Positions 37,221-47,910 of a DNA stretch of 64,000 bases are shown here, one piece after another. The notes below the pieces were generated by a model. The model saw only the letters and a list, made by a program, of their open reading frames with translations. It did no database searches and was not told the DNA's origin. Position numbers and translations under genes: made by a program. Numbering within the stretch: position 1 is the first letter of the stretch; each line of letters opens with the position of its first letter. Source of the stretch: Pyronema omphalodes (taxonomy: Eukaryota > Ascomycota > Pezizomycetes > Pezizales > Pyronemataceae); NCBI GenBank assembly GCA_024516155.1, contig JAJJXM010000025.1, forward strand, positions 682,001-746,000. The letters are read 5' to 3'.

Positions 37221-38148
37221 AATTGACTAAAACTGTGCCGGCGAGATCATCATAAATAAACAAAGGAAACGAATTAAACTCTCTGAGTGGCTGAGTAAAC
37301 TACTTCTCAATATATCACGCTTTCAGCACCTGCACCAATATGCCCTCTCCTTGAGAACTAACCGCCATTGTAACAACAGCACCATCAACTAGCTGCCAAC
37401 AAGTAATCACAGAATTAAGAACATTATGCCCTCTACAATATCCAATCGTCATATAATCCAAAATCGTCTTAAGATAAAAAAAAGGAAAGCAGACAATGTC
37501 CGGACCACAGTGTGAAAACCACAAGCCAAAAATAAAAATTGATATCCTCCGATTACCTGCACAAGTAAAAACCTCCCTCCAATCCATCCTCTTATTTTCA
37601 ATTCCCAACTCGATAATAATCAGCATCTGTGCTACCATACCCATTTACCATACCCATTAACCAACTCCGATAACGCATTTCCCAACGCATGACATTTCAC
37701 ATATATCCTTCTCGCTTGTGCGTGACGGTCTTTCATAACCCAAAAAACCTCGCATTTTCCGTAATTGAATTTAGCGCAATAATTTGCGCAACCCAGGTAA
37801 AAATGCAAGATAATCTGGCACCAACTAAGACCAATTATTTTTCATATCGAAAGTGTCAGCGAATTGGATAAGGGGACGGGGGCGGAGTGAATTAACGATG
37901 TTTGAATTTATCAAAATACGGATTTCATCGATTTCTCAATCCGTTAATTGACTATTGTATTAATTTATCGACTAGTACTTAAATCAAACGCGGACTCAAA
38001 AAGTCACTGTCTTTACACACCCTCTCCAGGCTGATGGGCAATGAGTAATGACCAAAACGGCTGAGCTCTAAAACCAAAGAAATTGCCACAACTCAACTTT
38101 GCAGTCAAGAAGAAAGAAAAGTTTGAAATCCCAGTTAATGACGCTATA
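37221..38148. other. Intergenic, no supported gene
   Basis: A candidate intron (donor GTAATC, acceptor ATCTTAAG, about 37555-37470 on the minus strand) can be drawn but leads to only a short frame. Otherwise nothing is seen. Confidence 0.4.
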
Positions 38149-38756
38149 TTAATCAAACAGGTTTGGCTTATTCCAGAAATCCAAACAATCCCTATGACAT
38201 ACAAAGGAACTAATCTCTCCTCTGTGGCCGGCTTTCAACCAAGAATCATGCCTGTTCCTAGCCGTGAAGAGTCTCTCTTTACAGTTATGGTGTCTGAACA
38301 ACACTTCATCAGTTCTGTTGTTGTAGAAAAGAGATCACCAGGAAAACGGAGTAACGCCTCGTACGTAACTTACCGATAAAAAGCGCAACATCCATTCTCA
38401 ACCTTGTAAGCATGTATGTTATCATTCCAATACCCGTTTAAGTGTATACACTGGTAAGGTGGAGCGTAAAACGGTTTCATTGATCCAAACAAATCGCAGT
38501 CCCTGGAGCTGCAGAGCGTTAAAAGCACTGAGCCGTCTGATGACCACGGGAGTCTCAGATCTCCACGCTTGCCCAGGGTTGAGTTGGATAAAGTGGAAGG
38601 ATCTGATACATGTAATGGGTTGTACAAATCAAAGATCTCTTTTTCTGAAAGGGTAGAGGGGGATGGGTCATCGGAGAGAGCAAGATTGGTGCTAGGTTGT
38701 GGAAAGGCCAGTGTGAAAGGAAGCAGAAGGGAGAGAATGACGATGGGCAGTTGCAT
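38149..38756 (-). CDS. Small secreted cysteine-rich protein with Kex2 site
   Basis: Two exons (38756-38374, 38314-38149) give 182 residues; the 59-bp intron has a canonical GTAAGT donor and an ACAACAG acceptor and adds three cysteines. A clear signal peptide (residues 1-18, MQLPIVILSLLLPFTLAF) is followed by a Ser/Thr/Pro-rich propeptide and a Lys-Arg (63-64, LGKR) that a Kex2-type protease could cut, leaving a mature chain of about 118 residues with eight cysteines (82, 87, 103, 123, 124, 139, 167, 171) that could form four disulphides. No known family recognised. Such proteins include effectors and other secreted small proteins, but no role can be claimed. A TATA-like element lies about 125 bp upstream (38879-38890). 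Confidence 0.75.
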
Positions 38757-41194
38757 GATGTAGATACCTGGGCCACGATGATCCGAGCAAGAAAGTGACT
38801 GTGCTAGGAGTGAGGAAGCCGGTATTAGAGTGAAGTGGTGCAGTATCCGACAATGTTGATCTTCTGGAGCCCAGTGTGAGTTTTATAATAAATGTTACCC
38901 CATGATTCATACGCGGGGTCATCTCGAGCAATCTGATGCAAGGGGCAAAGGGAGAAGACGTGAGAAACCGAGATGAGAAATTGTTATACTTAGAAAGAGT
39001 ATTCGATGCATCATGGTGCATGCCTACAACGTGTAAAAATATGTGCTTATGTTATCCGACACCATTCATTATTGCAGATGTCAAACACTCACTGATATGC
39101 CCTGTGAAATTAATTGTATTACCGCCTTTCTGCGCAAGATTCTATTAACCTATCACCGTCGTAAGGTTCCCCTTTGGAGTTCGACACTTACCTCCTTGTC
39201 CCCCTAACTCTTCATCCCTGGGAGCCGAACGGTGCAGAAAAACGTCAGAAAGCTCACGTAACATTTTATGGCTAGACAGGCTTGATAGATTTCTGTACTT
39301 ATCAACTGTAAGGAGTATATCCCCATCCTCATCGTCACTGGTGTAAAATCCATCTCATAGTCGACAAGACTCAGTCTTTATGTACATAAGTTTAGCCTAG
39401 TACTAAATCAGAGTGATAGTGAAAATATTGCCTTGCAATTAAAACTATTCGGCCGTTACGCACGGTAGTTTACATCGCGGCAATACTCAGGATTTATCTA
39501 CACATTCGATTGCATATATGCACAGCCTTACCAGAGAAAGCCCTGTTCCCGACGCCAGAGCTTTAATTGCATTCATCCACTTCCCATCCGTCGGGAGTTT
39601 TTAAAGACGATATTCTGGCCCGGGATTCTCAAGCATTCACCCGCACGACAGAAACGCAATATTTGGTTTATATTTCACTATCATACCGATTTTTATTTTC
39701 GTACTACTCAAAAGATATCAGTGTACAAAGCCTGTGTGACTGAGATGGTGGGAAAACTGCCAGAAAACTGCCAGCGTCCCGTCATTCGAAATTCTTCAGT
39801 TTTGTATTAGGTAGACGCATACAAAGCAGTTGCGTAGCGAAAACTTTGTCATAAATTCTATATCGCTGTTCTGCCGCGTAACCTTGAACACAACCCCAGA
39901 ATCCAAATGCAGGTGCGAGTAACGCCGAAGCTCCCGGATTCCGGCGCTATCGAGCACTTTACATATAACGCAGCTATAATTTTTGCTATGACGAAATTCC
40001 ACCGTTGTCTAAGACCTGATGCACTTTCCTTCACGCAACACAAACCGCCACCGCTACCATCCTTATACCCAAGGGTGATGTGGTCCTAACGCGTTTAAAA
40101 GTCCTTCCACCATGATGTACCTGATATTTCTGATGCACCACGCGCTGACAATGGAAGGGACCGCCTGCATGAAATATCCTCCTGCCACGGGGTCGGAATC
40201 GTTCCTAGTTCAATGAACCAGCCAGATACGATCAATGTTAGCCGGAAGACATACGGAATGTGGAATTTGGGTCCCTGCAAGTTTTGCAGGGGATTACACA
40301 ATGCCAGTTCCACCCACAAAGTCCATGCATGAGCTCAGTGCCGAGTTCTCTAGGAAGCTCCCAGGGAAATGGGGTGAGTATATCCAGAATCTCAAGGTAT
40401 GTGTGTACTAGCTGAAGGAAGGAATGATTACGGTGACTGTTAGGCAGTGTGAACCGGGGCACGGTTGCTGCTATGCCCAGGTATTTTCTAATGAACGAGT
40501 GATCGCATGTACACAGTGGCGGAGCAATACCTGTAAGGGTATTTGTGCAGAGAGAGGGGTTAGATGGCGAGACGAGTAGGTATAAGATCACAATAGATAT
40601 TTGAATAGAGGAGGTTGTTGTTGATTCAATTGTTGTGATTGTTTGATGTTGTCGGAAGAAGAGGGAGCAGGTATAAATATCTGAGAACTGTACCTGCCAA
40701 GTCTCATAATAGTTAGAGCAAAGGTCTACAATGCCCGTCTCTTGGCGCATCGTGTTTCTAAATGCCCGAACGGTCTACAATGCCGTCACCCCTGCACAAA
40801 AAAATGGATGACTAAGGCTCACTTGTGGCTGAACAACACGCGTGAATGAATAACACATGCGAACGGGGACGGAAAATCTCGATACTTGAAATAACCACGG
40901 TGCAATCAACAGAAAAATTCAAAATCCAATAATAATAAAAAAAAAACAAAGAATTTGGACAGCATGAACCCTCATGGAAGTAGGCACAGATGGAAAGCAC
41001 GTGCGTAAGGGCACGCGATTGAAGGCGCAATTAAATGTAACATCTGGATGCTAATAATCACCCCGTGATCAGTTGGGGAATTTTCAATTTCAAATTTAAT
41101 TTTTCTTTTATTTTACATTGTATTTTATTTATTTCTTCTCCAAAAATTCGACCATGCCCACATCGTAGCCCTCTTCTCTGAAGCAAGAACAGGA
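38757..41194. other. Intergenic, no supported gene
   Basis: Only unremarkable frames are present. The longest (minus, 40238-40750) lacks a signal peptide, motif or convincing splice structure. Confidence 0.45.
38879..38890 (-). promoter_or_regulatory. Candidate TATA box of the secreted protein gene
   Basis: On the minus strand TTTATTATAAAAC lies about 125 bp before the start codon at 38756, a plausible fungal core-promoter spacing. Composition alone supports it. Confidence 0.4.
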
Positions 41195-41470
41195 GGAGCG
41201 GCCCCAGTGGTGTAGTGTAATAACTCCCTGCAACTGCGCAAAAGCAACAGGTTCGAATCCCGTATTGCTCCAACAGGTACATCTTGGTAACCGGGGTTTG
41301 CCCTCAAGGGAGGTTTACCTGGCCGCTCAGGTTGAGTAGTCACTCAGTGTAGTGAAAGGGCACTTGACATATGTCAAGAGTAGCCCCGCTTATCCTTGTA
41401 TATGCGTTCTTAGGTAAACAATGTGAAGCTGACGCTGATTAACCAAACTAAGATAACCAAAACACAATAG
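41195..41470 (+). mobile_element. Possible tRNA-derived SINE
   Basis: An A-box-like TGGTGTAGTGT (about 41208) and a perfect B box GGTTCGAATCC (41250-41260) lie about 40 bp apart, the internal pol III promoter layout. GGAGCGG (41195) can pair with TTGCTCC (41265-41271), but D and anticodon arms do not fold properly, so it is tRNA-like, not a tRNA gene. An A/C-rich stretch (about 41438-41470) could be a tail. No target duplication was found, so the right border is a guess. Confidence 0.35.
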
Positions 41471-41667
41471 GAAGGTCATAAGGGGAGAGTAGACTAGTAC
41501 GTTGAGGCTGCGAGGGCGGTTGCTCTGATGTTGACATATATCGTGGCGCAGCCTTGTGGGCGTGCTGTATGGCTCTAGGCCGAACTATGCAGAATGCAGG
41601 GTCAACGCCGGAGCCGTGACAGACTCAGGTTGAGGCCGATTAGCTTGAGTGTGAGTCATACATGGTA

Positions 41668-41681
41668 CTTACTAGATATCT
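41668..41681. repeat. LINE target-site duplication, left copy
   Basis: CTTACTAGATATCT, identical to 62377-62390, which follows the A-rich tail of the LINE. Confidence 0.93.
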
Positions 41682-41829
41682 GACGCCTTTCTAGCGCAGA
41701 ACACTTCACCTTGGCGCTTTCTAACCGCCAACCTTTCGCTTAATTTTCCTATTTGGGAAATTCTACAGAAACATCACGGCTTCAAGCTCCCCCCTCTCCG
41801 CGGCCCTGGCTCTCCACCAGCCCGCAGGC

Positions 41830-43083
41830 ATGCTTCGCTTTGGGGAGACTTCCTCTCTCCAGCGGCATGCCCCGTTTACCTCCTCTCCGAAACCCAGCGG
41901 CCAACCAGAAGACGACGTCTTCGGCACCCCTCGCTCCGTCCCTCCTCTCACCCCCACCCCAATGGCCATCAGGAGCTCCTCTGCAGCACATGCTCGCCTC
42001 CCACAGGCAGTCGGAAAGCGAGCCCAAGCCACTCAGCCCCTCGAAGAGGAAGGCCCCGCGTATGAAAAACGCGAGAAACGCGGAGACAACGCGCCCACGG
42101 TCGTGTCAGTCATAAACCCAGAGTACATTCTCAGCCTTGGTAAGAGGCTGGATGCCCTAGACAAACGCGTCCCCGCCCTGGAGGAAGAGGTCACGCGCCT
42201 CCGCATGATTAATCGCGAGCTTCGCGCCCGCCTTAACGAAGGTCTCGCCAGACCCGCCCCGCCTGCCCCCAGACCGTCCCGCCCCGCCGCGCAGACCACC
42301 GCCGCTCCGCCCCGCCCCCCCGTTCAGATAGCTACCCAGCCGACCGTTGCACAGGTCGCCGCTGCCAACGCCAGCCTCCCCACCCCCACGCCTGCCCTCA
42401 CCACGCCGTGGGCCACCCACCAATCGCGTCACGAAAAGAAGGTCCAGCAACGCGCTGGCAGCCTTCACGCCCCCGCCACAAACCTCCCGTCTGAGGTCCG
42501 CCGCATCGTCTTCGCTCGTGACCCCGCCATCGCGAACTGCTCCCAGCCCTTGGACGCGTACACGGCAGCTATCAACAACTGTCTGTGGTACATGAACGCG
42601 CCTCAGTTCCATCGCGTGTTGAAGGTATCCCGCAACGCAAAGGGCACCCTAACGGTCACCACCGTCCCAGGGGTTGATGCAGCTACGCTTTTACGTCTTT
42701 ATCGTAATGAAATCATCAACGCAGTTCGGGAAGTAGACTCGGGGGTTACTGATGTCGAGGAACTAGACCGTTGGGTAGCCCTCAAGGTGCACGGCGTACC
42801 GCTCGCGCGTTTCCTGGGGGAAGGTTCCCACCGAGTGCAAAAACTCCAGGTGGAAATCCAAGCGAACCATGAAAATGTAGAAGTTTGACCTAACGTCCGT
42901 TGGTTGGGTAAAGTCGAAGAAATCCGTGAATGCTTCCTTCGTGGAGCCACCGAAAGTTCATCTGCTGTGATTTTCGTGAGGAGCTCCGCCTCCGCCAGCT
43001 CGCTAATCACTCAGGGCGTCTTGCTCGGCAGTCGCCGCCACCGGGCAGAACTCTACGTCTTTGAGGATCCCGATGTCAGACCC
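41830..43083 (+). pseudogene. LINE ORF1, 5' part
   Basis: The ORF1 (gag-like) N-terminal part, starting at 41830. It is rich in Pro/Ala/Ser, with a coiled coil (residues about 100-140, heptads through LGKRLDALDKRVPALEEE) and a conserved ORF1 core after LPSEVRRIVFARDP. A TGA at 42886-42888 interrupts it, but the same frame continues (PNVRWLGKVEEIREC...) to DPDVRP at 43083, where the unidentified insert enters. The product would be the RNA-binding component of the LINE particle. Confidence 0.82.
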
Positions 43084-44429
43084 TATATTGTGTGAGTATA
43101 GAATAGGTAACATGTATAACATTTAGAGAACATGGCAAACTCGACAGGAGAATGAATAATAAGGTTAGTATCCCGGGCCGGAACCCCCTGAGGAGCTCCA
43201 GTTAGCCACGTCACGTGATTCGTGACTTCCCGAAAGGACCTCACGAGGATCATTGCCCGAGGCGTCGCTACCTGTTGTTCACTGTCAGTTTGGGAGGATC
43301 ACAGATGGATGGGAACGAGGAACAACTTACCTCATGGGTGTCGACTTACCCATGAGAAAACTACAGACAACGCTGATGGAGAACAGAAGACGACAGCGAA
43401 GGGACACCTCCTTATACTTGAGGTTGTGTTCCACCAAGGACGGCTACCAGAGGGCTTGCAAGAGAAGGGAATTCTCAGGACAGTGCAAGGCAGGCGAATA
43501 GGATCATCCGAGGTCTGAGTTGGGCGGATAGTCGGCCAAGGAATAAGGCAGAGTCTAGTCAGCCAACAGGAGTGGAGCGCAGGACAAGAGTCAAGATTTC
43601 ATCAGCATGAGACGGCGTTCTGCAGCAAGGAACACCACTCAGGGAAACTGTTGAATGGAACTGATATGACACGACCCTAGGCCAATGACTACCAACTGCA
43701 AGATAAGACGGCGTTTGAGTACACACCAGGGTGTGGCTGCGCGCAAGTGCGCGCAGGTGGGGAAAATTACATCACACAGGAATGTGACGGGGCAGTGCGC
43801 TCCGGTAGGGCATGGTACGCCTTATGATGTCACATTCCTTCACTCGCAATCGAGATTCTCTAGGGAGATCTATGATCAAGACGACTCATAAGATATATGA
43901 CTCACATGTCATTATCAGAGGAGTCACTGCATTATGCGCTCAACTGGAGTAACCCTCCACTAGGCGCTTAACCCCAATTCCTGATTGGAAGGTGTGGTAG
44001 CACGGCGAGGAATGTCAAGGATTAATCTGACACGAGGTCATCATGCAAGTGAGCAATTAATATAATTGCGCACCCAGCATGATGCGAGCCATCGGCAGAC
44101 TTGTCAAACAATTGACTCACGTCTTATCTCCTAGACCTAGTTTGGAAGTTGGTTCCCTTGGGAAGTCTGGGCGAATTTGTAGACGAAAGTCTATAAAAGA
44201 CCCTAAGTCTTCCCACCGTCTCCTCCAGCATCAGCAACTTGATCTCTTGTTACAACATTACTATTCTACACCAAATACCTCAGGACGAGACCCTTAAGTT
44301 TATTCAGCCTGTGATCGATTAGTTGAACTTCCTAGCTCTTGGGAAAATCTATTTGTTATCTATCTTGCGAACGAAGCGTTAACTGATCGGACAAACCTCT
44401 GTATTGAAAGCCTCAATACCCAGGTTCAC
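43084..44429. mobile_element. Unidentified 1.35-kb insert inside LINE ORF1
   Basis: It separates ORF1 codons that read straight across once removed (...DPDVRP | DSQCSGC...). The four bases ACCC stand on both sides (43080-43083 and 44430-44433). Drawn four bases further in, the ends are TGTGTGAG and GGTTCACA, the TG...CA form of an LTR, but then the flanks match imperfectly. No coding capacity is seen. A TATA box (TCTATAAAAG, about 44189) followed by C/T-rich sequence resembles an LTR promoter, so a solo LTR is the leading guess; a non-autonomous DNA element is the alternative. Confidence 0.6.
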
Positions 44430-44433
44430 ACCC

Positions 44434-44928
44434 GATAGTCAGTGCTCCGGATGCCTTAAGTGGGGCCACATCCGGGAGCGCTGCACCACACCTGATGTGT
44501 TCCGGTGCGCTTTCTGCGCCCTCAGTCATCTCACCGCGAAGCACCCCCCGTGCTCATTCGCAGGCTGCAGCAAGCCTATGGGCTCCGCGTGCCCCCATTC
44601 TCTCCCAGTACCTAAATGTGCCAATTGCGGAGAGGAGCACTTTGCGACAGCTAGGACCTGTCCTGACCGCCTCGCCGCCATAGCGGTCGCCCGCCTCGCC
44701 CGCTGGTCCCGACTGAACCCCGTTGCCACCGACGCCCCCACTACGCGTGTAGCCTCCGCTCCGACTCCCTCCTCCCCTCCGTCCCCCTCGCCCCAGTCAC
44801 AAGACCCCAGCCCCTCCACCGCGCTGGTGGTTGTGAACCCTTTCGCTGTCCTCATGGACACCGACTCCGAATTCGCCTCCTCCGCGGGGACGACCGATGC
44901 CGTTGCGCCTACAGAACCTGAATTATGA
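44434..44928 (+). pseudogene. LINE ORF1, 3' part with zinc knuckles
   Basis: Continuation of ORF1. Three cysteine/histidine knuckles are visible: CSGCLKWGHIRERC (CX2CX4HX4C), a second beginning CAFC and ending in KHPPC, and CANCGEEHFATARTC. A Pro/Ser-rich tail follows. The stop TGA overlaps the ORF2 start ATG as ATGA, a layout used for reinitiation-coupled translation in some LINEs. Confidence 0.85.
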
Positions 44929-45760
44929 GTACCATTCAGGTTCTACAGTTCAACTGTCGCAAGAGCGGTGAGGTTCTTACGGCAATCATGGAGAGCGGGA
45001 AAGAGTTGGGTGCGGAAGTCGTTCTCGTGCAGGAGCCGCCGACGTTCCAAGGGTGGAGACACCCAGCGTATGACTTTCTCTGGAGTGGTAGGGTGATGGC
45101 GGCGGTACACAAAGACTCAGCGTGGACGTTGAGGCCTTGGGAAGATCTCGCGGCGGGGAGTGACGGGGACGTACAAGTGTTGGATGTAATGTGTCGAGGA
45201 CACCGGCAACTTTGGATGGTGACCCTCTACGATGCTCCTCGTCACTCGGACGGAGCACGACCGGCTAGGGATGTCAGCTGGGATCGCATCATCACTCCGG
45301 GAACGGTGCTGGCGGGCGACTTCAATGCCCATAGCCAGCGGTGGAACCCCCGGTGTGACGCACCGCTCCACCACGCCTTCCTGGAATCCCTGATGGACTC
45401 TCACAACCTACATTACGTGGGTGACGGTCTCGAAACGCATCAGCAAACAGGTCAGTTGCGTTATAGTGTTATCGACTTGGTGCTCGCGACGGAGGAGATA
45501 GCAACGGCAGTACGGGCCACAAGGTTGGATGCGCCGGAACATGCCACCACGTCCGACCACGCCGCGTTGTCGTGGGAGGTGTAGACGGTGGTAGCTCCGG
45601 AGGACTTCGAAGTCCCTACGCGGGGGTGGGCTGTTCGAGAACTGTTGGAGGATGAGGACGGAGCGGTATCTGCGGCGTTAGATTGGCGCCATCGAAGCGA
45701 ACGCCGGCCGCTCCTAACGGACCTCAGCACTGAGGAGGAGGTAGAAGATGAGGTGGTCTG
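44925..45760 (+). pseudogene. LINE ORF2, endonuclease part
   Basis: APE-type endonuclease domain starting at ATG 44925: QFNCRKS, LVQEPP with the metal-binding Glu, AGDFNAHSQRWN, YSVIDLVLA and SDHAALSW are all present, so the nicking domain looked functional before decay. A TAG at 45582-45584 then interrupts the frame, which continues to 45760, where the young chromovirus is inserted. The last five bases, GTCTG, are duplicated after that element (52178-52182). Confidence 0.88.
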
Positions 45761-46294
45761 TGTCACGGCACACGGCTGACGAGCCGTTGTGTTGCGTCAT
45801 CATGTTGTCGTGGTTGTTGATTGACATCGTGCCGTTGTCTTGCCGTGTTGTGTTGCGTTGCCGTTGTGTTGTTGTGTTGTTGTGTGTGCCGTGCCATTGT
45901 GACTGAGAGACTGATTGATGATGGATGACGTACCACGAGCTGGAGAGCTGTGGCGTCGCAGGTGAATCGATGGAGAACGGAAGCTCATGTAGCGATGATT
46001 GTATGACGGCCCAGCAAGAGTGCTGGCCGCCCCTTTGTACATAAGGAGGCTTGCCTCCCCGTTGTTGAGATTCTCCATCGAACGTCTTGTGTCTTCTCCT
46101 TGCTCCTAATATAAGATTCCTTCTCCTAAGTCCTACGTCACTCTTGTCCTTGTCCCTGTCCCTGTTTAGTGTGCCGTCCGTCTGACGAGCACTTCGGTCC
46201 TTGTCCTGCCGTTCCCCGTCCCGGAACCTGCCTAGCCCCTTTTGCCGGTAGTGTTCAGTGTGTCCCTTGAACGTCCGTTCTCGGTTCCCTGACA
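45761..46294 (+). repeat. Left LTR of the young chromovirus
   Basis: 534 bp, TG...CA ends. It contains a TATA-like TAATATAAG (about 46107) and a T/G-rich (GTTGT)-type tract near its start. Differences from the right LTR: CTCCTTG against CTCCCTG, and CCGTCCG against CCGTACG. The base after the LTR is not TGG, so the usual tRNA primer site is absent. Confidence 0.95.
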
Positions 46295-46320
46295 TTACGT
46301 TCGATCGATTAACTATTCAA

Positions 46321-46572
46321 CCGACACGCATGAACCGCACCGGTTCTGCCTGGACCTACGCACTAAAACAAGCTCTTGAAACGCACACCTTACACGAAAC
46401 CTTTGGGACCCCCGACAGATTCGCTGGCGCAGTGCGAAGAACCATCCGACGAGCAGAAAATAACTGCTACCTTGTGGTCCGCTGGCAACTCCAGGACTAC
46501 ACTTATCAGGAGCACATCCGCCGCACCATCAGACTCAAGCCAATCCTCAGAGCCCGCCAGAATGCATATTAA
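46321..46572 (+). CDS. Small ORF upstream of and overlapping gag
   Basis: 83 codons, basic (MNRTGSAWTYALKQALETHT... ending RARQNAY). Its stop overlaps the start of the next ORF (ATG at 46562) by a few bases, suggesting coupled translation. No family recognised; it could be a separate leader protein or an N-terminal gag part that is now split. The older copy lacks this region, so it cannot be compared within this window. Confidence 0.45.
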   Translation, partial: PTRMNRTGSAWTYALKQALETHTLHETFGTPDRFAGAVRRTIRRAENNCYLVVRWQLQDYTYQEHIRRTIRLKPILRARQNAY

Positions 46573-47910
46573 ACTTATTGACGGCGGACACTGGCAGCAA
46601 ATTGTGAACGCCGCCGCCATGACCCAGTTCCCTGACGGCCATGAACCGCTCACCTTTACCAAACAACTCGCACAATCCATCTTAGACGCTCAGGACCACC
46701 CCACGGGTTATCTCTTAAACGACCTCGCGGAAACCCCCGGCTCCCGTAACAGCACTCGGGTATCCAGCCCTGTCGCCTCCCGCGCTCCGGAAGCTCCCAC
46801 CCCTGCCCCCATTCCCCCTGTCGTGATCCAGACTGGCTCCGTCCAGGTCTACCCGAACGGCCCAGAACCAGCACCACGAGCCGCCGCACCCTCTACCACA
46901 GCCGCAGCCGCAGCCCCCGCCCCCGCGATAATCGCACCAATCCCAAGACCCCCCCCCCCCGAGACCCCGAGATCCTCCTAACCCCGGAGGAACAAGCCGA
47001 TACAAATGAAATCCACTACTACGAGAAAGAGCTCACCCGCCAGCGTGAACTCATCAACGCGCTACTCGCCTCCCCCGGCATCCGCGTGACCGGAGACAAA
47101 ATCTCGGATCCGCCAACCTTTGACGGGTCCAACAGGGAGGACCTCCGCCGCTTTGTCTCCTTGCTTCGCATCAAGTTAGTGAGCGACGAACTACGTTTCC
47201 CGACCCCCCATAAACGGATTTCTTACGCCATGGGCCGCCTCCGCGGACGCGCCCTGGATCAGATTCTTCCTTATATCAAGGAAAATGGCAACCGCTGGGC
47301 TCTCAACGACGTCGAGGACGTCATTAAAATTTTACAGCGTACCTTTGGAGACCCGGACGAGCGCGCAACGGCTCGTTTCAAACTACAAAATCTCCGACAA
47401 AACAACCGCGAATTTTCGGACTACTATGCAGAGTTCTCCCGCCTAGTCGCAGAGTTAGGCTGGGACGAAGCCGCCACCATGGATGCCCTGCGTAACGGCC
47501 TGTCCCTTGAGCTGCACGAGAAGTTGGTTGGTGCCCCGCCCACCACCACGATGCACGAATTCGTCGAACAGTGCCAAAAATTGGACTCCCAATTAAGAGC
47601 ACTTGAAAACCTCCGCAAGCTGCGTGCCAACCGCGGCCAAGTTAAAACCACTACCACCGCCACCCCCGCCACCAGTCGCCCCACCCCCGCTACCCAAGCC
47701 ACCACCGCCTCCTCCAGCAAGCAAACCCCGGCCCAGGGACCCCGTCAGAAACTGTCGGCACAGGAGCGCGCGACCCGCCTATCAGAAGGACGTTGCCTCT
47801 ACTGCGGTGGCCTCGGCCACATGGCTGCGTCGTGCCCCGCCAAGACGAATGTTCAAGTGGCGAGCGTGGAATTAGTGGATGCTGAAGAAGAAGTGTCGGG
47901 AAAAGAATAA
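46562..47910 (+). CDS. gag: Chromovirus gag, frame changes at a 12-C run
   Basis: The N-terminal frame starts at 46562 (MHIKLIDGGHWQQIV) and runs through Pro/Ala-rich sequence into a run of 12 C (46949-46960). After it the capsid-like part reads in the -1 frame (EEQADTNEIHYYEKEL, then PPTFDGSNREDLRRF, to the CCHC knuckle CLYCGGLGHMAASC). A run of 10 or 13 C would make it one frame of about 449 residues, so either the run slips, the copy is mutated, or the assembly miscounted. Gag forms the particle that packages element RNA. The second part (47086-47910) is a clean 274-codon frame. The stop at 47908-47910 sits in the frameshift signal. Confidence 0.88.

Noticed and set aside
40238..40750. Possible cysteine-containing secreted protein on the minus strand
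   Set aside because: No signal peptide at the start, no motif, and no splice sites that extend it; not better than chance.
41195..41272. A functional tRNA gene
   Set aside because: Acceptor and T arms are suggestive, but the D and anticodon arms do not form; kept only as a SINE candidate.
45714..46295. Minus-strand frames inside the LTRs, repeated at each LTR
   Set aside because: They are antisense translations of LTR sequence, present wherever the LTR is, with no coding features.
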